Below are positions 28,216 to 37,902 of a stretch of 64,000 nucleotides of DNA, piece after piece. The position numbers were made by a program, and so were the translations under genes. The stretch is taken from positions 62,001 to 126,000 of the forward strand of contig NZ_FZOF01000019.1 in the NCBI RefSeq assembly GCF_900188405.1. Direction: 5' to 3'. The first letter of the stretch is position 1; each line of letters starts with the position of its first letter. This DNA comes from Actinacidiphila glaucinigra (GTDB lineage Bacteria > Actinomycetota > Actinomycetes > Streptomycetales > Streptomycetaceae). The notes under the pieces are model-generated. The model saw only the letters and a program-made list of their open reading frames with translations, searched no databases and was not told where the DNA came from.

Positions 28216-30852
28216 TCAGCCCTGCGGCAGCGAGGACAGCTGCGCGGTGATGCGGGCGATGTCCGCCTCGGCCGCCTCCAGGCGGGTGCGGATCTTGGCG
28301 ACGACCGGTTCCGGCGCCTTCGCCAGGAACGCCTCGTTGCCCAGCTTCGCCGTGGCCTGCGCCTTCTCCTTCTCGGCCGCGGCCAGGTCCTTCGCCAGCC
28401 GCTTCCGCTCGGCGTCGACGTCGATCGTCCCGGACAGGTCCAGCGCGACCGTCGCGCCCGCGACCGGGAGGGTCGCCGTCGCGGTGAAGGCCTCGCCCTC
28501 CGGCTGCAGGCGCAGCAGCTGGCGGACCGCGGCCTCGTGGGCCTCCAGGCCGGTGGAGCCGAGGTCGAGCCGGGCCGGGACCTTCTGGCCCGGCTGCAGG
28601 CCCTGGTCGGCACGGAACCTGCGGACCTCGGTGACCAGCGACTGCACCGCCGCGATCTCCTTCTCGGCGGCCGCGTCGCGGAAACCGGAGTCGGCCGGCC
28701 AGTCGGCGACGACGACCGACTCGCGCCCGGTGAGCGTGGTCCACAGCGTCTCGGTGACGAAGGGGACCACCGGGTGCAGCAGCCGCAGCAGCTTGTCCAG
28801 GACCTCGCCCAGCACCCGCCGGGAGACCTCGGCCGGACGGCCGCCCGCGAGGAAGGTGGTCTTGGACAGCTCGACGTACCAGTCGAAGACCTCGTCCCAC
28901 GCGAAGTGGAAGAGGGCGTCGCTGAGCTTGGCGAACTGGTAGTCGTCGTAGAGCGCGTCGGTCTCGGCGACCGTGGCGTTCAGCCGGGACAGGATCCACC
29001 GGTCGGTGGCCGACATCTCCTCGGGCGCGGGCAGTTCGCCCTCGACCGTGGCGCCGTTCATCAGCGCGAAGCGCGTGGCGTTCCAGATCTTGTTGGTGAA
29101 GTTGCGGGCGCCCTGGACCCAGTCCTCGCCGATCGGCACGTCGGTGCCGGGGTTGGCGCCGCGGGCGAGGGTGAAGCGCAGCGCGTCGGAGCCGTACTTG
29201 TCCATCCAGTCCAGCGGGTCCACGACGTTGCCGAAGGACTTGGACATCTTCTTGCCGCGCTCGTCGCGCACCAGGCCGGTGAGGGCGATGGTGTGGAAGG
29301 GGGCCTGGCCGTCCATGGCGTACAGGCCGAACATCATCATCCGGGCGACCCAGAAGAAGATGATGTCGTGGCCGGTCAGCAGGACGTCGGTCGGGTAGAA
29401 CTTCTCGAGGTCCGCGGTGCGGTCCGGCCAGCCCAGGGTGGAGAACGGCCACAGGCCGGAGGAGAACCAGGTGTCCAGGACGTCGGTGTCCTGCGTCCAG
29501 CCCTCGCCGGCGGGCGGCTGCTCGTCCGGGCCGACGCAGACGGTCTCGCCGTCCGGGCCGTACCAGACCGGGATGCGGTGGCCCCACCACAGCTGGCGCG
29601 AGATGCACCAGTCGTGCATGTTGTCGACCCACTGGAAGTAGCGGCCGGACATCTCCTGCGGGTGGATCTTCACCCGGCCGTCGCGGACCGCGTCGCCGGC
29701 GGCCTGTGCGAGCGGGTCGACGTTGACCCACCACTGCAGCGACAGCCGCGGCTCGACGATCGTCCTGCAGCGGGAGCAGTGGCCGACCGCGTGGACGTAC
29801 GGCCGCTTCTCCGCGACGATCCGGCCCTGCGAGCGCAGCGCGCCGACCACGGCGTCACGCGCCTCGAGGCGGTCCATGTCCTGGAAGGGGCCGTGGACGG
29901 TGATCCGCGCGCGCTCGTCCATGATCGTCAGGGACGGCAGGTTGTGGCGCCGGCCGATCTCGAAGTCGTTGGGGTCGTGCGCCGGGGTCACCTTGACGGC
30001 GCCGGTGCCGAACTCGGGGTCGACGTGCTCGTCGGCGACGACCGGGATCCGGCGGTCGGTGAGCGGCAGGTCGATCTCGGTGCCGACCAGGTGCCGGTAG
30101 CGCTCGTCGTCCGGGTGGACGGCGACGGCCGTGTCACCGAGCATCGTCTCGGCGCGGGTGGTGGCCACGACGATGGAGTTCTCGCCGTCTCCGTAGCGGA
30201 TCGAGACCAGCTCGCCGTCCCGGTCCTCGTGCTCGACCTCGATGTCGGAGATCGCGGTCAGGCAGCGCGGGCACCAGTTGATGATGCGCTCGGCGCGGTA
30301 GATCAGACCGTCGTCGTAGAGCTTCTTGAAGATCGTCTGGACGGCGCGGGAGAGGCCCTCGTCCATGGTGAAGCGCTCGCGCGACCAGTCGACGCCGTCG
30401 CCGAGGCGGCGCATCTGGCCGAGGATCCTGCCGCCGTACTCCTCCTTCCACTGCCACACGCGCTCGACGAAGGCCTCGCGGCCCAGGTCCTGCCGGGACT
30501 TGCCCTCCTCGGCGAGCTGCTGCTCGACCTTGTTCTGGGTGGCGATGCCCGCGTGGTCCATGCCGGGCAGCCACAGGGCTTCGTAGCCCTGCATCCGCTT
30601 GCGGCGGGTGAGGGCGTCCATCAGCGTGTGCTGGAAGGCGTGGCCCAGGTGGAGGCTGCCGGTGACGTTCGGCGGCGGGATGACGATGGTGTACGGCTTC
30701 TTGTCGCTCTTGGCGTCGGCCTCGAAGTAACCGCGCTCTACCCAGCGCTCGTACAGGGGCCCCTCTACCTCGGCCGGCGCGTACTGGGTCGGCAGTTCGG
30801 GGGTCTCGCTGTTCGGCCCGCTCGCGGCGGCCTGCTGAGTGTTGTCGGTCAC
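28216..30852 (-). CDS. valS: Valyl-tRNA synthetase
   Basis: ValS charges tRNA-Val and edits misactivated threonine. The 878 residues from GTG 30852 ([20 protein letters not shown]) contain the class I signatures HLGH at 68-71 (within [16 protein letters not shown]) and KKMSKSFGN near 534. They also contain the editing domain and a C-terminal coiled coil that ends in [13 protein letters not shown]. No T-box structure is seen upstream. TAAACT lies 7 bases before the GTG and there is no clear Shine-Dalgarno, so this message may also be nearly leaderless. It is terminated before folC. Confidence 0.98.
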   Translation of the reverse strand: MTDNTQQAAASGPNSETPELPTQYAPAEVEGPLYERWVERGYFEADAKSDKKPYTIVIPPPNVTGSLHLGHAFQHTLMDALTRRKRMQGYEALWLPGMDHAGIATQNKVEQQLAEEGKSRQDLGREAFVERVWQWKEEYGGRILGQMRRLGDGVDWSRERFTMDEGLSRAVQTIFKKLYDDGLIYRAERIINWCPRCLTAISDIEVEHEDRDGELVSIRYGDGENSIVVATTRAETMLGDTAVAVHPDDERYRHLVGTEIDLPLTDRRIPVVADEHVDPEFGTGAVKVTPAHDPNDFEIGRRHNLPSLTIMDERARITVHGPFQDMDRLEARDAVVGALRSQGRIVAEKRPYVHAVGHCSRCRTIVEPRLSLQWWVNVDPLAQAAGDAVRDGRVKIHPQEMSGRYFQWVDNMHDWCISRQLWWGHRIPVWYGPDGETVCVGPDEQPPAGEGWTQDTDVLDTWFSSGLWPFSTLGWPDRTADLEKFYPTDVLLTGHDIIFFWVARMMMFGLYAMDGQAPFHTIALTGLVRDERGKKMSKSFGNVVDPLDWMDKYGSDALRFTLARGANPGTDVPIGEDWVQGARNFTNKIWNATRFALMNGATVEGELPAPEEMSATDRWILSRLNATVAETDALYDDYQFAKLSDALFHFAWDEVFDWYVELSKTTFLAGGRPAEVSRRVLGEVLDKLLRLLHPVVPFVTETLWTTLTGRESVVVADWPADSGFRDAAAEKEIAAVQSLVTEVRRFRADQGLQPGQKVPARLDLGSTGLEAHEAAVRQLLRLQPEGEAFTATATLPVAGATVALDLSGTIDVDAERKRLAKDLAAAEKEKAQATAKLGNEAFLAKAPEPVVAKIRTRLEAAEADIARITAQLSSLPQG

Positions 30853-31295
30853 GGCGCTCAGTTTACGGGCGGGGCGGGCCCCCTAACGAATCCGCCGGTG
30901 CCCGGGCGCGAGGGGCGGCCCCCGGGCCCCGGTGGACGCGCGCCCGCCGTGCGCCCGCCGCGGGGCCGGCCTGGGGCGCCGCCGTCGCCGCCGGGTCCGG
31001 GCGACCCACGGGCCCGCGCACCGGGCGCGGCGGCGGCCGGGCCCGGCAGGCGGCACCCCCCGCCGCGCCCCGGAGCACGGGCCGCCGCCCGAACGGCCCA
31101 CCGGCGGAGCGGAGCTGAGGGTGACTCGGCACCGGGACGGGTAGGCGTGATTCCGGTCGGACGGGCGGGCACGGTGATCAACCGGGCATCTGCATCGTCT
31201 TGTTACCAAGTCCTGACGACTCCGATGTAAAGACGGCTTAAACAATCCGCAAGGATGAGTACGAGGAGACAGCAGTTCAACGAGGGGACTCACCG
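30853..31295. other. Divergent region between valS and the proline-rich protein gene
   Basis: This 443-bp stretch has no credible gene. Positions 30880-31130 are extremely GC-rich, low-complexity sequence. Positions 31195-31255 are AT-richer and probably hold the rightward promoter. The valS promoter candidate (TAAACT) sits at about 30860-30865. Confidence 0.6.
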
Positions 31296-32144
31296 ATGAG
31301 CTTCAACCAGCCGCCGCCGCAGCCGGGTTACGGCGGCCAGTCCGGCTACGGGGGCCAGCCAGGCCAGCCCCAGCAGCCGCCGGTCCCGCCCGGCCCGCCC
31401 CAGCAGCCCGCGCCCGGGTACGGCTACCCCCAGCAGCCCGCGGCCCCGCAGCCTGTCCCCGGTTACGGCCAGCCCCAGCCCCCCGGCCCGTACGGCCAGC
31501 AGCCGGGCCCGTACGGCCAGCAGCCCGGCGCCTGGGGTGCCCCGCCGCCGCCCCCGGCCTCCGGCGGCAAGGGCAAGATCATCGGCATCGTCGTCGGCGT
31601 CGTGGTCGCCGCCGCGGTGATCGGCGGCGGCGTCTTCGCCCTCTCGAGCGGCGGCGGCATCGGCGGTGGCGGCGACTACAAGCTGACGACGCCGGCGACG
31701 GTCGTGGACGGCAAGTACAGCAAGTCCGACCAGAAGCTCGCGGAGTCCGAGTCCGGCAGCGACAAGTACATCTCGAACGGCACCTCGATCTCCGCCGCCT
31801 ACACGAGCGCCGACGAGCAGATCGGGTTCGGCGGCGCCTACGGCGGGATCGACGACCCCGGCGCCGCGGTCGACAAGATGATCTCGGCGGCCCTGTCGGG
31901 CAGCACGGCCGACGAGCAGCACCCGGCCGGCTTCGACGGCGACGTGATGAAGTGCGGCGAGAAGGACTACGGCGTCTTCAAGTCCCCGTTCTGCGTCTGG
32001 GGTGACGACAGCACCATCGCCCTGCTGATCTGGTCCCCCTCCACGGAGGCGGCCGGCTCCGGCACCATCCCCGACGCCCCCTCCGTCTCCGACTTCGCGG
32101 AGACCACGGCGAAGTTCCGGAACGACGTCCGCGTCAAGAAGTAA
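31296..32144 (+). CDS. Proline/glycine-rich membrane-anchored protein with extracellular domain
   Basis: The 282 residues start at ATG 31296, with GAGGGGAC shortly upstream. Residues 1-90 are disordered Pro/Gln/Gly/Tyr repeats (for example [18 protein letters not shown]). One membrane helix follows near 92-117 ([20 protein letters not shown]), then an exported domain of about 165 residues with two cysteines that could pair ([19 protein letters not shown]). The design, a cytoplasmic proline-rich tail plus helix plus outer domain, is common in Streptomyces membrane proteins of unknown function. It is a single-gene unit ending in a very strong hairpin. I do not assign a function. Confidence 0.85.
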   Translation: MSFNQPPPQPGYGGQSGYGGQPGQPQQPPVPPGPPQQPAPGYGYPQQPAAPQPVPGYGQPQPPGPYGQQPGPYGQQPGAWGAPPPPPASGGKGKIIGIVVGVVVAAAVIGGGVFALSSGGGIGGGGDYKLTTPATVVDGKYSKSDQKLAESESGSDKYISNGTSISAAYTSADEQIGFGGAYGGIDDPGAAVDKMISAALSGSTADEQHPAGFDGDVMKCGEKDYGVFKSPFCVWGDDSTIALLIWSPSTEAAGSGTIPDAPSVSDFAETTAKFRNDVRVKK

Positions 32145-32212
32145 CCCACCCGCACATGTGAAGGGGGCGCCCGGTATTCGCCGGGCGCCCCCTTCACATG
32201 TGCGGGTGGGTT
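32143..32212. terminator. Perfect 32-bp bidirectional terminator
   Basis: Arms 32143-32174 and 32181-32212 are exact complements with a TATTCG loop. The left arm begins within the TAA stop of the proline-rich protein, and the right arm ends 5 bases before the clpX stop at 32217. It can terminate both convergent transcripts. Confidence 0.95.
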
Positions 32213-32216
32213 CGCG

Positions 32217-33503
32217 CTACGCGCTCTTCTGCTCGCCCTTGCCGATGATGCGGGGCTCGCGCGGGACCAGGGTCGGGTTCACATTGGAGTGCACGACGTC
32301 CTCGGTGATGACGACGCGGGCGACGTCCTTGCGCGAGGGCACCTCGTACATCACCGACATCAGCACCTCCTCCATGATGGCGCGCAGGCCCCGGGCGCCG
32401 GTCTGGCGGAGGATGGCCTGGTCGGCGATGGCCTCCAGGGCGCCGCGCTCGAACTCGAGCTCGACACCGTCGAGCTCGAAGAGCCGCTGGTACTGCTTGA
32501 CCAGGGCGTTGCGCGGCTCGACCAGGATCTGCAGCAGCGCCTCGCGGTCGAGGTTGTGCACGCTGGTGATGACCGGCAGACGGCCGATGAACTCGGGGAT
32601 CATGCCGAACTTCACCAGGTCCTCCGGCATGACCTCGGAGAACTGGTCGGCGGAGTCGATCTCGCGCTTGGAGCGGATCGTCGCGCCGAAGCCGATGCCC
32701 TTGGCGCCGGCCCGGGACTCGATGATCTTCTCCAGACCGGCGAAGGCACCGCCGACGATGAAGAGCACGTTGGTGGTGTCGATCTGGATGAACTCCTGGT
32801 GCGGGTGCTTGCGCCCGCCCTGCGGCGGCACCGAGGCCGTGGTGCCCTCCAGGATCTTCAGCAGGGCCTGCTGCACGCCCTCGCCGGAGACGTCCCGGGT
32901 GATCGACGGGTTCTCGCTCTTGCGGGCGACCTTGTCGATCTCGTCGATGTAGATGATCCCCGTCTCGGCCTTCTTGACGTCGTAGTCGGCCGCCTGGATC
33001 AGCTTGAGCAGGATGTTCTCGACGTCCTCGCCGACGTACCCGGCCTCGGTGAGCGCCGTGGCGTCCGCGATGGCGAACGGCACGTTCAGCATGCGGGCCA
33101 GCGTCTGGGCGAGCAGGGTCTTGCCGGAGCCCGTGGGGCCGAGCAGCAGGATGTTGGACTTGGCGAGCTCGATGCCGTCGTCGTGGCCGCGGCCGCCGCC
33201 GTTCTCACCCGCCTGCACGCGCTTGTAGTGGTTGTACACCGCGACGGAGAGCGCCTTCTTCGCCGGCTCCTGGCCGACGACGTAGCTCTCGAGGAACTCG
33301 TAGATCTCGCGCGGCTTCGGCAGGTCCTCCCACCGCACCTCGGAGGACTCGGCGAGCTCCTCCTCGATGATCTCGTTGCAGAGATCGATGCACTCGTCGC
33401 AGATGTACACACCGGGTCCTGCGATGAGCTTCTTCACCTGCTTCTGGCTCTTTCCGCAGAACGAGCACTTGAGCAGATCGCCGCCGTCACCGATGCGTGC
33501 CAC
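32217..33503 (-). CDS. clpX: ATP-dependent Clp protease ATP-binding subunit ClpX
   Basis: ClpX is the AAA+ unfoldase that feeds substrates to ClpP. The 428 residues begin [20 protein letters not shown]. The N-terminal zinc domain has Cys 13, 16, 35 and 38. The AAA+ domain shows [15 protein letters not shown] near 121, the Walker [15 protein letters not shown], and sensor motifs. The C-terminal helical domain contains [16 protein letters not shown]. It lies downstream of clpP1-clpP2 on the same strand but is separated by a hairpin, so it probably has its own promoter as well. Confidence 0.98.
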   Translation of the reverse strand: MARIGDGGDLLKCSFCGKSQKQVKKLIAGPGVYICDECIDLCNEIIEEELAESSEVRWEDLPKPREIYEFLESYVVGQEPAKKALSVAVYNHYKRVQAGENGGGRGHDDGIELAKSNILLLGPTGSGKTLLAQTLARMLNVPFAIADATALTEAGYVGEDVENILLKLIQAADYDVKKAETGIIYIDEIDKVARKSENPSITRDVSGEGVQQALLKILEGTTASVPPQGGRKHPHQEFIQIDTTNVLFIVGGAFAGLEKIIESRAGAKGIGFGATIRSKREIDSADQFSEVMPEDLVKFGMIPEFIGRLPVITSVHNLDREALLQILVEPRNALVKQYQRLFELDGVELEFERGALEAIADQAILRQTGARGLRAIMEEVLMSVMYEVPSRKDVARVVITEDVVHSNVNPTLVPREPRIIGKGEQKSA

Positions 33504-33592
33504 GAGGTGCTTCCCCTTCGCCTGGGTCCCGTCAGTTCGACGAGTCCTGGTGCTTGCCTATCGACGGTACCTTGCCGCGCCCCCAGTGCGGG

Positions 33593-33647
33593 CCCCCCTT
33601 GGAGCTACTGGGCCGTGACCTGCACAACCCGGTGGCTCCAAGAGGGG
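33593..33647 (-). terminator. Stem-loop between clpP2 and clpX
   Basis: CCCCCCTTGGAGC (33593-33605) pairs with GCTCCAAGAGGGG (33635-33647), 12 of 13 positions, enclosing a 29-base loop. It starts about 30 bases after the clpP2 stop (33678). The long loop lowers certainty. Confidence 0.6.
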
Positions 33648-33677
33648 ACTTCTTGTCGCAGAATGCCCTGCCAGGCG

Positions 33678-34349
33678 TCAGACCGCGACCGACGAGCTCT
33701 TGCGGGTCGAGACGATCTGGTCGACCAGACCGTAGGAGAGGGCCTCCTCGGCCGTGAGGATCTTGTCGCGCTCGATGTCGTCGCGGATCTTCTCGATCGG
33801 GGTGCTGGAGTGCTTGGCCAGCATCTCCTCCAGCTGGGCCCGCATCCGCAGGATCTCGTTGGCGGCGATCTCCAGGTCCGAGACCTGGCCGCGGCCGGTC
33901 TCGCTGTACGGCTGGTGGATCAGGATGCGGGCGTTCGGCAGCGCCATCCGCTTGCCGGCGGTGCCGGCGGCGAGCAGCACGGCCGCGGCGGAGGCCGCCT
34001 GGCCCATGCAGACCGTCTGGATGTCGGGCTTCACGAACTGCATCGTGTCGTAGATGGCCGTCAGCGCCGTGAAGGAGCCGCCGGGGCTGTTGATGTAGAC
34101 CGAGATGTCGCGGTCCGGGTCCATCGACTCCAGGCACAGCAGCTGCGCCATGACGTCGTTGGCGGAGGCGTCGTCGATCTGCACCCCGAGGAAGATCACG
34201 CGCTCCTCGAAGAGCTTCGCGTAGGGGTCGTACTCGCGGACGCCCTGGGAGGTGCGCTCGACGAAGCGCGGCACGACGTAGCGGGCCTCGGCCGCGTTCG
34301 TACGGTCGTAGATGCCCCTGCCGGGGAAGTTCTGGGTGGTCACGTTCAC
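33678..34349 (-). CDS. clpP2: ATP-dependent Clp protease proteolytic subunit ClpP2
   Basis: This serine peptidase subunit has 223 residues from GTG 34349 ([20 protein letters not shown]). Catalytic Ser120 lies in [12 protein letters not shown], His145 in ILIHQP and Asp near 195 in IERDKILT. The N-terminal extension of about 40 residues is typical of actinobacterial ClpP2. It follows clpP1 after 62 bp. Actinobacterial ClpP1 and ClpP2 assemble a mixed tetradecamer that works with ClpX or ClpC. Confidence 0.97.
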   Translation of the reverse strand: MNVTTQNFPGRGIYDRTNAAEARYVVPRFVERTSQGVREYDPYAKLFEERVIFLGVQIDDASANDVMAQLLCLESMDPDRDISVYINSPGGSFTALTAIYDTMQFVKPDIQTVCMGQAASAAAVLLAAGTAGKRMALPNARILIHQPYSETGRGQVSDLEIAANEILRMRAQLEEMLAKHSSTPIEKIRDDIERDKILTAEEALSYGLVDQIVSTRKSSSVAV

Positions 34350-34411
34350 CGTCCTGAGATGAGCATTGGGCTGGGGTCGGTCCTGCGGGGCTGCACGGGC
34401 GTCAGGCCCGG

Positions 34412-35026
34412 TCAGGCCCCGGTGCCGCCGCCGCCCGGCACGTTCACGGCGTGCGTGATGACGTCGTCGATCAGGCCGTACTCCTTGGCCGCGTCGGCGG
34501 AGAACCAGCGGTCGCGGTCGGAGTCGCGGGTGATCGCCTCGACGCTCTGGCCCGAGTGCTCCGCGATGAGCTCGGCCATCCGCTTCTTCGTACGGAGAAG
34601 CTGCTCGGCGTGGATCTTGATGTCGGAGGCCGAGCCGGCCAGGCCGGCGGACGGCTGGTGCATCAGGATGTCGGTGTTCGGCAGCGCGAAGCGCTTGCCG
34701 GGGGTACCGGCGGTCAGGAGGAACTGGCCCATGGAGGCCGCCAGACCCATGGCGATGGTGACGACGTCGTTCTTGATGAACTGCATGGTGTCGTAGATCG
34801 CCATGCCGGCCGTCACGGAGCCGCCGGGGCTGTTGATGTAGAGGTAGATGTCCTTGTCCGGCTCGGCGGCAAGGAGGAGCAGCTGCGCGGTGATCTTGTT
34901 GGCGATGTCGTCGTCCACCGGCTGGCCGAGGAAGATGATCCGCTCGCCGAGCAGCCGGTTGTAGACCTGGTCGCCGAGGCCACCGATGGTCGGCTCGCCG
35001 GCGGCGGAAGGCATCGGAGTCGTCAC
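34412..35026 (-). CDS. clpP1: ATP-dependent Clp protease proteolytic subunit ClpP1
   Basis: The 204 residues run from GTG 35026, preceded by AGGTGG; an ATG at 35014 is the alternative start. Catalytic Ser98 is in [11 protein letters not shown], His123 in LMHQP and Asp near 172 in [29 protein letters not shown] is the classic ClpP segment. It is the first gene of clpP1-clpP2. Its upstream region has a SigR-type promoter and a ClgR-like palindrome, consistent with induction by thiol stress and by the Clp-controlled activator ClgR known in Streptomyces. Confidence 0.98.
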   Translation of the reverse strand: MTTPMPSAAGEPTIGGLGDQVYNRLLGERIIFLGQPVDDDIANKITAQLLLLAAEPDKDIYLYINSPGGSVTAGMAIYDTMQFIKNDVVTIAMGLAASMGQFLLTAGTPGKRFALPNTDILMHQPSAGLAGSASDIKIHAEQLLRTKKRMAELIAEHSGQSVEAITRDSDRDRWFSADAAKEYGLIDDVITHAVNVPGGGGTGA

Positions 35027-35110
35027 GTATCCACCTGCTCGTTGTCGGACGGCGCGGACGCCGTCACAGGGTCTTCTCGTAGGGCACGGGCCCTCGTACT
35101 TACGGACCCT

Positions 35111-35137
35111 AACGCGCAGGTGGGGCCCGGCAATCCC
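35111..35137 (-). promoter_or_regulatory. Candidate SigR promoter of clpP1P2
   Basis: On the minus strand GGGATT (35137-35132) is followed after exactly 18 bases by GTT (35113-35111). The SigR consensus is GGAAT-N18-GTT. One base of the -35 differs. SigR control of clpP1P2 is reported in S. coelicolor, which supports the assignment. Confidence 0.6.
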
Positions 35138-35147
35138 TCACGCGGAA

Positions 35148-35165
35148 CTGTTCGCTGTCAGCGCA
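35148..35165 (-). promoter_or_regulatory. ClgR-like operator upstream of clpP1P2
   Basis: The palindrome CGCT-GTC-AGCG with flanking GTT/GCA resembles the published ClgR box (WNNWCGCYNANRGCGWWS), with two mismatches by my alignment. It lies about 11 bases upstream of the proposed -35, a good position for an activator. ClgR activates clpP1P2 in S. lividans. Confidence 0.65.
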
Positions 35166-35199
35166 GGGAGGGTGTAAGCGGAGAGCGAAAAGGAGCAGA

Positions 35200-35232
35200 A
35201 CGGGCCCGGACGCACTGGTCGTCCGGGCCCGT
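35200..35232 (-). terminator. Terminator downstream of tig
   Basis: ACGGGCCCGGACG (35200-35212) and CGTCCGGGCCCGT (35220-35232) are perfect complements around a 7-base loop, 26 bases past the tig stop (35258). Confidence 0.88.
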
Positions 35233-35257
35233 CGGATGTCGCTGCGGGGGGCGAGGC

Positions 35258-36652
35258 TCAGGCCTCGGAACCCTCACCCTTGGCGGTCTCGGCGTCCGCG
35301 TCCTCGGAGGTGGCCTGGACCGTCTCGCCGGTCTCGTCCTCCTCGTCCTCCAGGTCGACGACCTCGCCGTTGGTGTCCTTGACCGTGGCGGCCTCGACGA
35401 CCAGGGCCAGCGCCTTGCCGCGGGCGACCTCGCCGACGAGCAGCGGCACCTGGCCGCCCTCGACGACCGCCTGGGCGAACTGGTCCGGGCTCATGCCCGA
35501 GGAGGCGGCACGGCGCATGAGGTGCTCGGTGAGCTCCTCCTGGTTGACCGAGAGCTTCTCGGTGGAGACGAGCTCGTCCAGGACGAACTGGGTCTTGATG
35601 CCCTTCTTCGCCTGCCCCTCGATCTCCTGGTCGTACTCCTCGCGGGTCTTGCCCTCGTTCTCGAGGAAGGAGTCCCAGTCCAGGCCCGCGGCCGGGAACT
35701 GGTGGTGCTCCAGGTTGTGGACCCGGGTCTCGATCTCGTCCTTGAGCAGCTTCTCCGGCAGCGGGATCTCGACCAGCTCCAGGAGGGCGTCCAGGACCTT
35801 CTCCTGGGCCTGGGTGGCCTGGTCGTACTGCTTGATGCGCTCCTGGCGCTTCACGGCGTCGGCGCGGAGCTCCTCGAGGGTGTCGAACTCGCTCGCCAGC
35901 TGGGCGAAGTCGTCGTCCAGCTCGGGCAGCTCACGGGCCTGGACGGTGGTGACGTCCACCTTGACCTGGGCCTCCTTGCCCGCGGCGGAGCCGCCCTTGA
36001 GCTCGGAGGTGAAGGTGGCCGAACCGCCGGCCTCCAGGCCGATGACGGCCTCGTCGATGCCGTCGAGCAGCTGGCCGGAGCCGATGGTGTAGGTGACGCC
36101 GGCGGCGACGCCGTCCTCCAGCACCTCGCCCTCGACCGAGGCCTCCAGGTCGACGACGACGACGTCGCCGTCGGCGGCGGCGCGCTCCACGACGGTGGTG
36201 GAGGCGAAGCGCTCCCGCAGCTGCTCCAGGGCCTTGTCGACGTCCTCGTCGGACACCTCGATGGCGTCCACGGTGACCTCGATGCCGGAGTAGTCCGGGA
36301 TCTCGATGACCGGACGGATGTCCACCTCGGCGGTGAACTTCAGCTCCTGGCCGTCGTTGAACTCGGTGATGTCCACCTCGGGCTGGCCGAGGACGTTGAG
36401 CTCGCCCTCGTTGACCGCCTCCGTGTAGAACTTCGGCAGGGCGTCGTTGATGGCCTCTTCGAGGACCGCGCCACGGCCGAACCGCTGGTCGATGACGCGC
36501 GCGGGGATCTTGCCCTTACGGAAGCCCGGCACCGTGACCTGCTGGTTGATCTTCTTGTACGCCGCGTCGAGGCTGGGCTTGAGCTCCTCGAAGGGCACCT
36601 CGACAGTGAGTCGAACCCGGGTCGGGTTCAGAGTCTCGACGGCGCTCTTCAC
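35258..36652 (-). CDS. tig: Trigger factor
   Basis: Trigger factor is the ribosome-bound chaperone and prolyl isomerase that receives nascent chains. The 464 residues from GTG 36652 follow an exact AAGGAG Shine-Dalgarno. The ribosome-docking loop [12 protein letters not shown] is near residue 45, the FKBP-type domain spans about 155-240 ([14 protein letters not shown]), and the C-terminal chaperone arms end in a very acidic tail ([14 protein letters not shown]). Position upstream of clpP1 is conserved in many bacteria. Confidence 0.98.
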   Translation of the reverse strand: MKSAVETLNPTRVRLTVEVPFEELKPSLDAAYKKINQQVTVPGFRKGKIPARVIDQRFGRGAVLEEAINDALPKFYTEAVNEGELNVLGQPEVDITEFNDGQELKFTAEVDIRPVIEIPDYSGIEVTVDAIEVSDEDVDKALEQLRERFASTTVVERAAADGDVVVVDLEASVEGEVLEDGVAAGVTYTIGSGQLLDGIDEAVIGLEAGGSATFTSELKGGSAAGKEAQVKVDVTTVQARELPELDDDFAQLASEFDTLEELRADAVKRQERIKQYDQATQAQEKVLDALLELVEIPLPEKLLKDEIETRVHNLEHHQFPAAGLDWDSFLENEGKTREEYDQEIEGQAKKGIKTQFVLDELVSTEKLSVNQEELTEHLMRRAASSGMSPDQFAQAVVEGGQVPLLVGEVARGKALALVVEAATVKDTNGEVVDLEDEEDETGETVQATSEDADAETAKGEGSEA

Positions 36653-36760
36653 GGTTGGGTCTCCTTGGGGGCTTTACGTTGATGGGCGGCCGCTCGGCGA
36701 TCATGCGGGGCGGCTGGTGTTCGACCTGGCATTTCCGCGTATCGCGTGGCCGACGACCCA

Positions 36761-36766
36761 TCCTAC
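36761..36766 (-). promoter_or_regulatory. Possible -10 box of tig
   Basis: TAGGAT occurs on the minus strand at 36766-36761, preceded by CGG, about 100 bases before the tig start. It matches the Streptomyces -10 consensus; no good -35 is seen. Confidence 0.4.
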
Positions 36767-36818
36767 CGGTACCACAATCCTGCGGCCGGGCCTGCTCGGC
36801 ACAGGGGCGGCCGAGCAC

Positions 36819-36895
36819 TGGTCGGGGTGGCCGGATTCGAACCGACGACCTTCCGCTCCCAAAGCGGACGCGCTACCAAGCTGCGCCACACCCCG
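36819..36895 (-). tRNA. tRNA-Pro (anticodon UGG)
   Basis: Read on the minus strand, the 77-base gene starts CGGGGTG and ends CACCCCG-A-CCA, so CCA is encoded. The anticodon stem-loop is CCGCT-TTGGGAG-CGG with anticodon TGG. D and T arms (GGTTCGAATCC) fold normally. It lies between tig and tRNA-Gly on opposite strands. Confidence 0.97.
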
Positions 36896-36974
36896 TCGGT
36901 GCGACACGTAGAGTACATGCCTCCGCACACCCTGACGGCCAAATATGACGTGCGTGGGAGCCGGGTCGATCGGC

Positions 36975-36980
36975 TACGAT
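36975..36980 (+). promoter_or_regulatory. Possible -10 box of tRNA-Gly
   Basis: TACGAT at 36975-36980 lies 26 bases before the mature tRNA 5' end, a reasonable position for a tRNA promoter. The -35 is unclear. Confidence 0.4.
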
Positions 36981-37006
36981 CTGATGTGCCAGACTGACTG
37001 GCCGTT

Positions 37007-37077
37007 GCGGGCGTAGCTCAATGGTAGAGCCCCAGTCTTCCAAACTGGCTACGCGGGTTCGATTCCCGTCGCCCGCT
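37007..37077 (+). tRNA. tRNA-Gly (anticodon UCC)
   Basis: GCGGGCG pairs with CGCCCGC to form the acceptor stem. The D arm is GCTCAATGGTAGAGC, the anticodon arm CCAGTCTTCCAAACTGG with TCC, and the T arm CGGGTTCGATTCCCG. The 71-base gene ends in T73 with no encoded CCA. A near copy of its 3' third lies at 37673. Confidence 0.97.
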
Positions 37078-37087
37078 CTGCAGGCAT

Positions 37088-37124
37088 AGGCCCAGGTCAG
37101 GGGTATCTCCCCCGACCTGGGCCT
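37088..37124 (+). terminator. Terminator of tRNA-Gly
   Basis: AGGCCCAGGTC (37088-37098) pairs with GACCTGGGCCT (37114-37124), extended by an internal GGGG/CCCC. It starts 11 bases after the tRNA and is followed by a short T-containing stretch. A related hairpin recurs near 37712-37750. Confidence 0.85.
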
Positions 37125-37672
37125 TGTCATTCCCCGGCAGGATCAGCCGTTCGTGCCCGCCGCGTGCCCCTGTCGGCGGGATCCGCGCCGCACGGCCTTC
37201 GCGATCACGGCGTTCGTCGCATCGGCGGGGACACGCCCGGCGGCTCCGGTCTCCGCGGAGGTCCCCATGTGCGAGGCGGCCACCGGAAGGACACCGCCCG
37301 CAATGGCGGTCGTGCGCTTGCCCGCTTCACTCTTTGGAGGCTTGTACACCGGTTCTCCGCGCGTCGGTTCGGCGACCGAACGGCGTACGCGGATCGTGCC
37401 GTGGTCGAGGTCGGCGTCTTGACGACGCAGACCGGTCGACTCACCCTGTCGAAGGCCGCGGAACCGGCCCGGAAGAGGGCTGCCTCCCGCTGGTCACGGT
37501 CGGGCGGAACACCATCCGGAGCCCGGGCAGCGCGGGCCGCAGCGGCTGGTACACGGCCGAGTGGCCGGACCACGTCGCCCTCACACGGACGGCCTGCAGC
37601 CTCACCGGGCGCAACACGTCCGCGGTCACGGGCCTGATGGGCAGGACGGACGGACCGCTGGTCCTGCGCACC
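37125..37672. other. Gene-poor segment between the two tRNA-Gly 3' copies
   Basis: About 550 bp with several overlapping open frames but none with convincing features. A plus-strand frame spans nearly the whole segment, and a 68-codon minus-strand frame starts at 37349 (VYKPPKSEAGKRTTAIAGG). I see no integrase, Rep or Tra motif. It may be the eroded interior of an integrated element. Confidence 0.5.
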
Positions 37673-37711
37673 GGCTACGCGGGTCCGTTCCCGTCGCCCC
37701 CACTGCAGGCA

Positions 37712-37750
37712 AAGGCCCAGGTCGGGGAGTGATTCCGCTGACCTGGGCCT
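37712..37750 (+). terminator. Second copy of the tRNA-Gly terminator
   Basis: AAGGCCCAGGTC pairs with GACCTGGGCCTT with an intervening loop of about 15 bases. It is homologous to the hairpin at 37088-37124 and lies at the end of repeat copy B. Confidence 0.7.
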
Positions 37751-37902
37751 TTGCGTTCACCGGGTGGGCCCTCCGGTGCGAACGGGCGCCCGTCGGGGTC
37801 AACGCCGTCGGCGGGCACGCCGAGTTGACGCCCCGGGTCCGTCACCCGAACGGGCGGCCCGGGTTCGCCGCCGGCGCTGAGGAGGAATCCCGGCCGTCGT
37901 CG

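Larger units (their letters stand above)
37047..37750 (+). repeat. Direct repeat of the tRNA-Gly 3' end plus terminator
   Basis: Copy A starts at 37047 (GGCTACGCGGGTTCGATTCC) inside tRNA-Gly and runs through its terminator. Copy B starts at 37673 (GGCTACGCGGGTCCGTTCCC) and keeps the CCGTCGCCC, CTGCAGGCA and AGGCCCAGGTC blocks with a few substitutions and one deletion. Both copies form the same type of hairpin. Copy B has no 5' tRNA half. This is the geometry of attL/attR left by an element integrating into a tRNA 3' end, now reduced to about 550 bp. Confidence 0.75.

Noticed and set aside
28180-31130. Long plus-strand frame opposite valS
   Set aside because: It is an antisense shadow of valyl-tRNA synthetase, which has all class I motifs on the minus strand.
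30853-31295. T-box or other riboswitch before valS
   Set aside because: No T-box sequence or specifier structure is seen, and the likely -10 lies 7 bases from the start codon, leaving no leader.
37124-37732. 202-codon plus-strand frame downstream of tRNA-Gly
   Set aside because: It starts at the terminator, has an Arg/Pro-biased composition and no motif; kept only as part of the gene-poor island.
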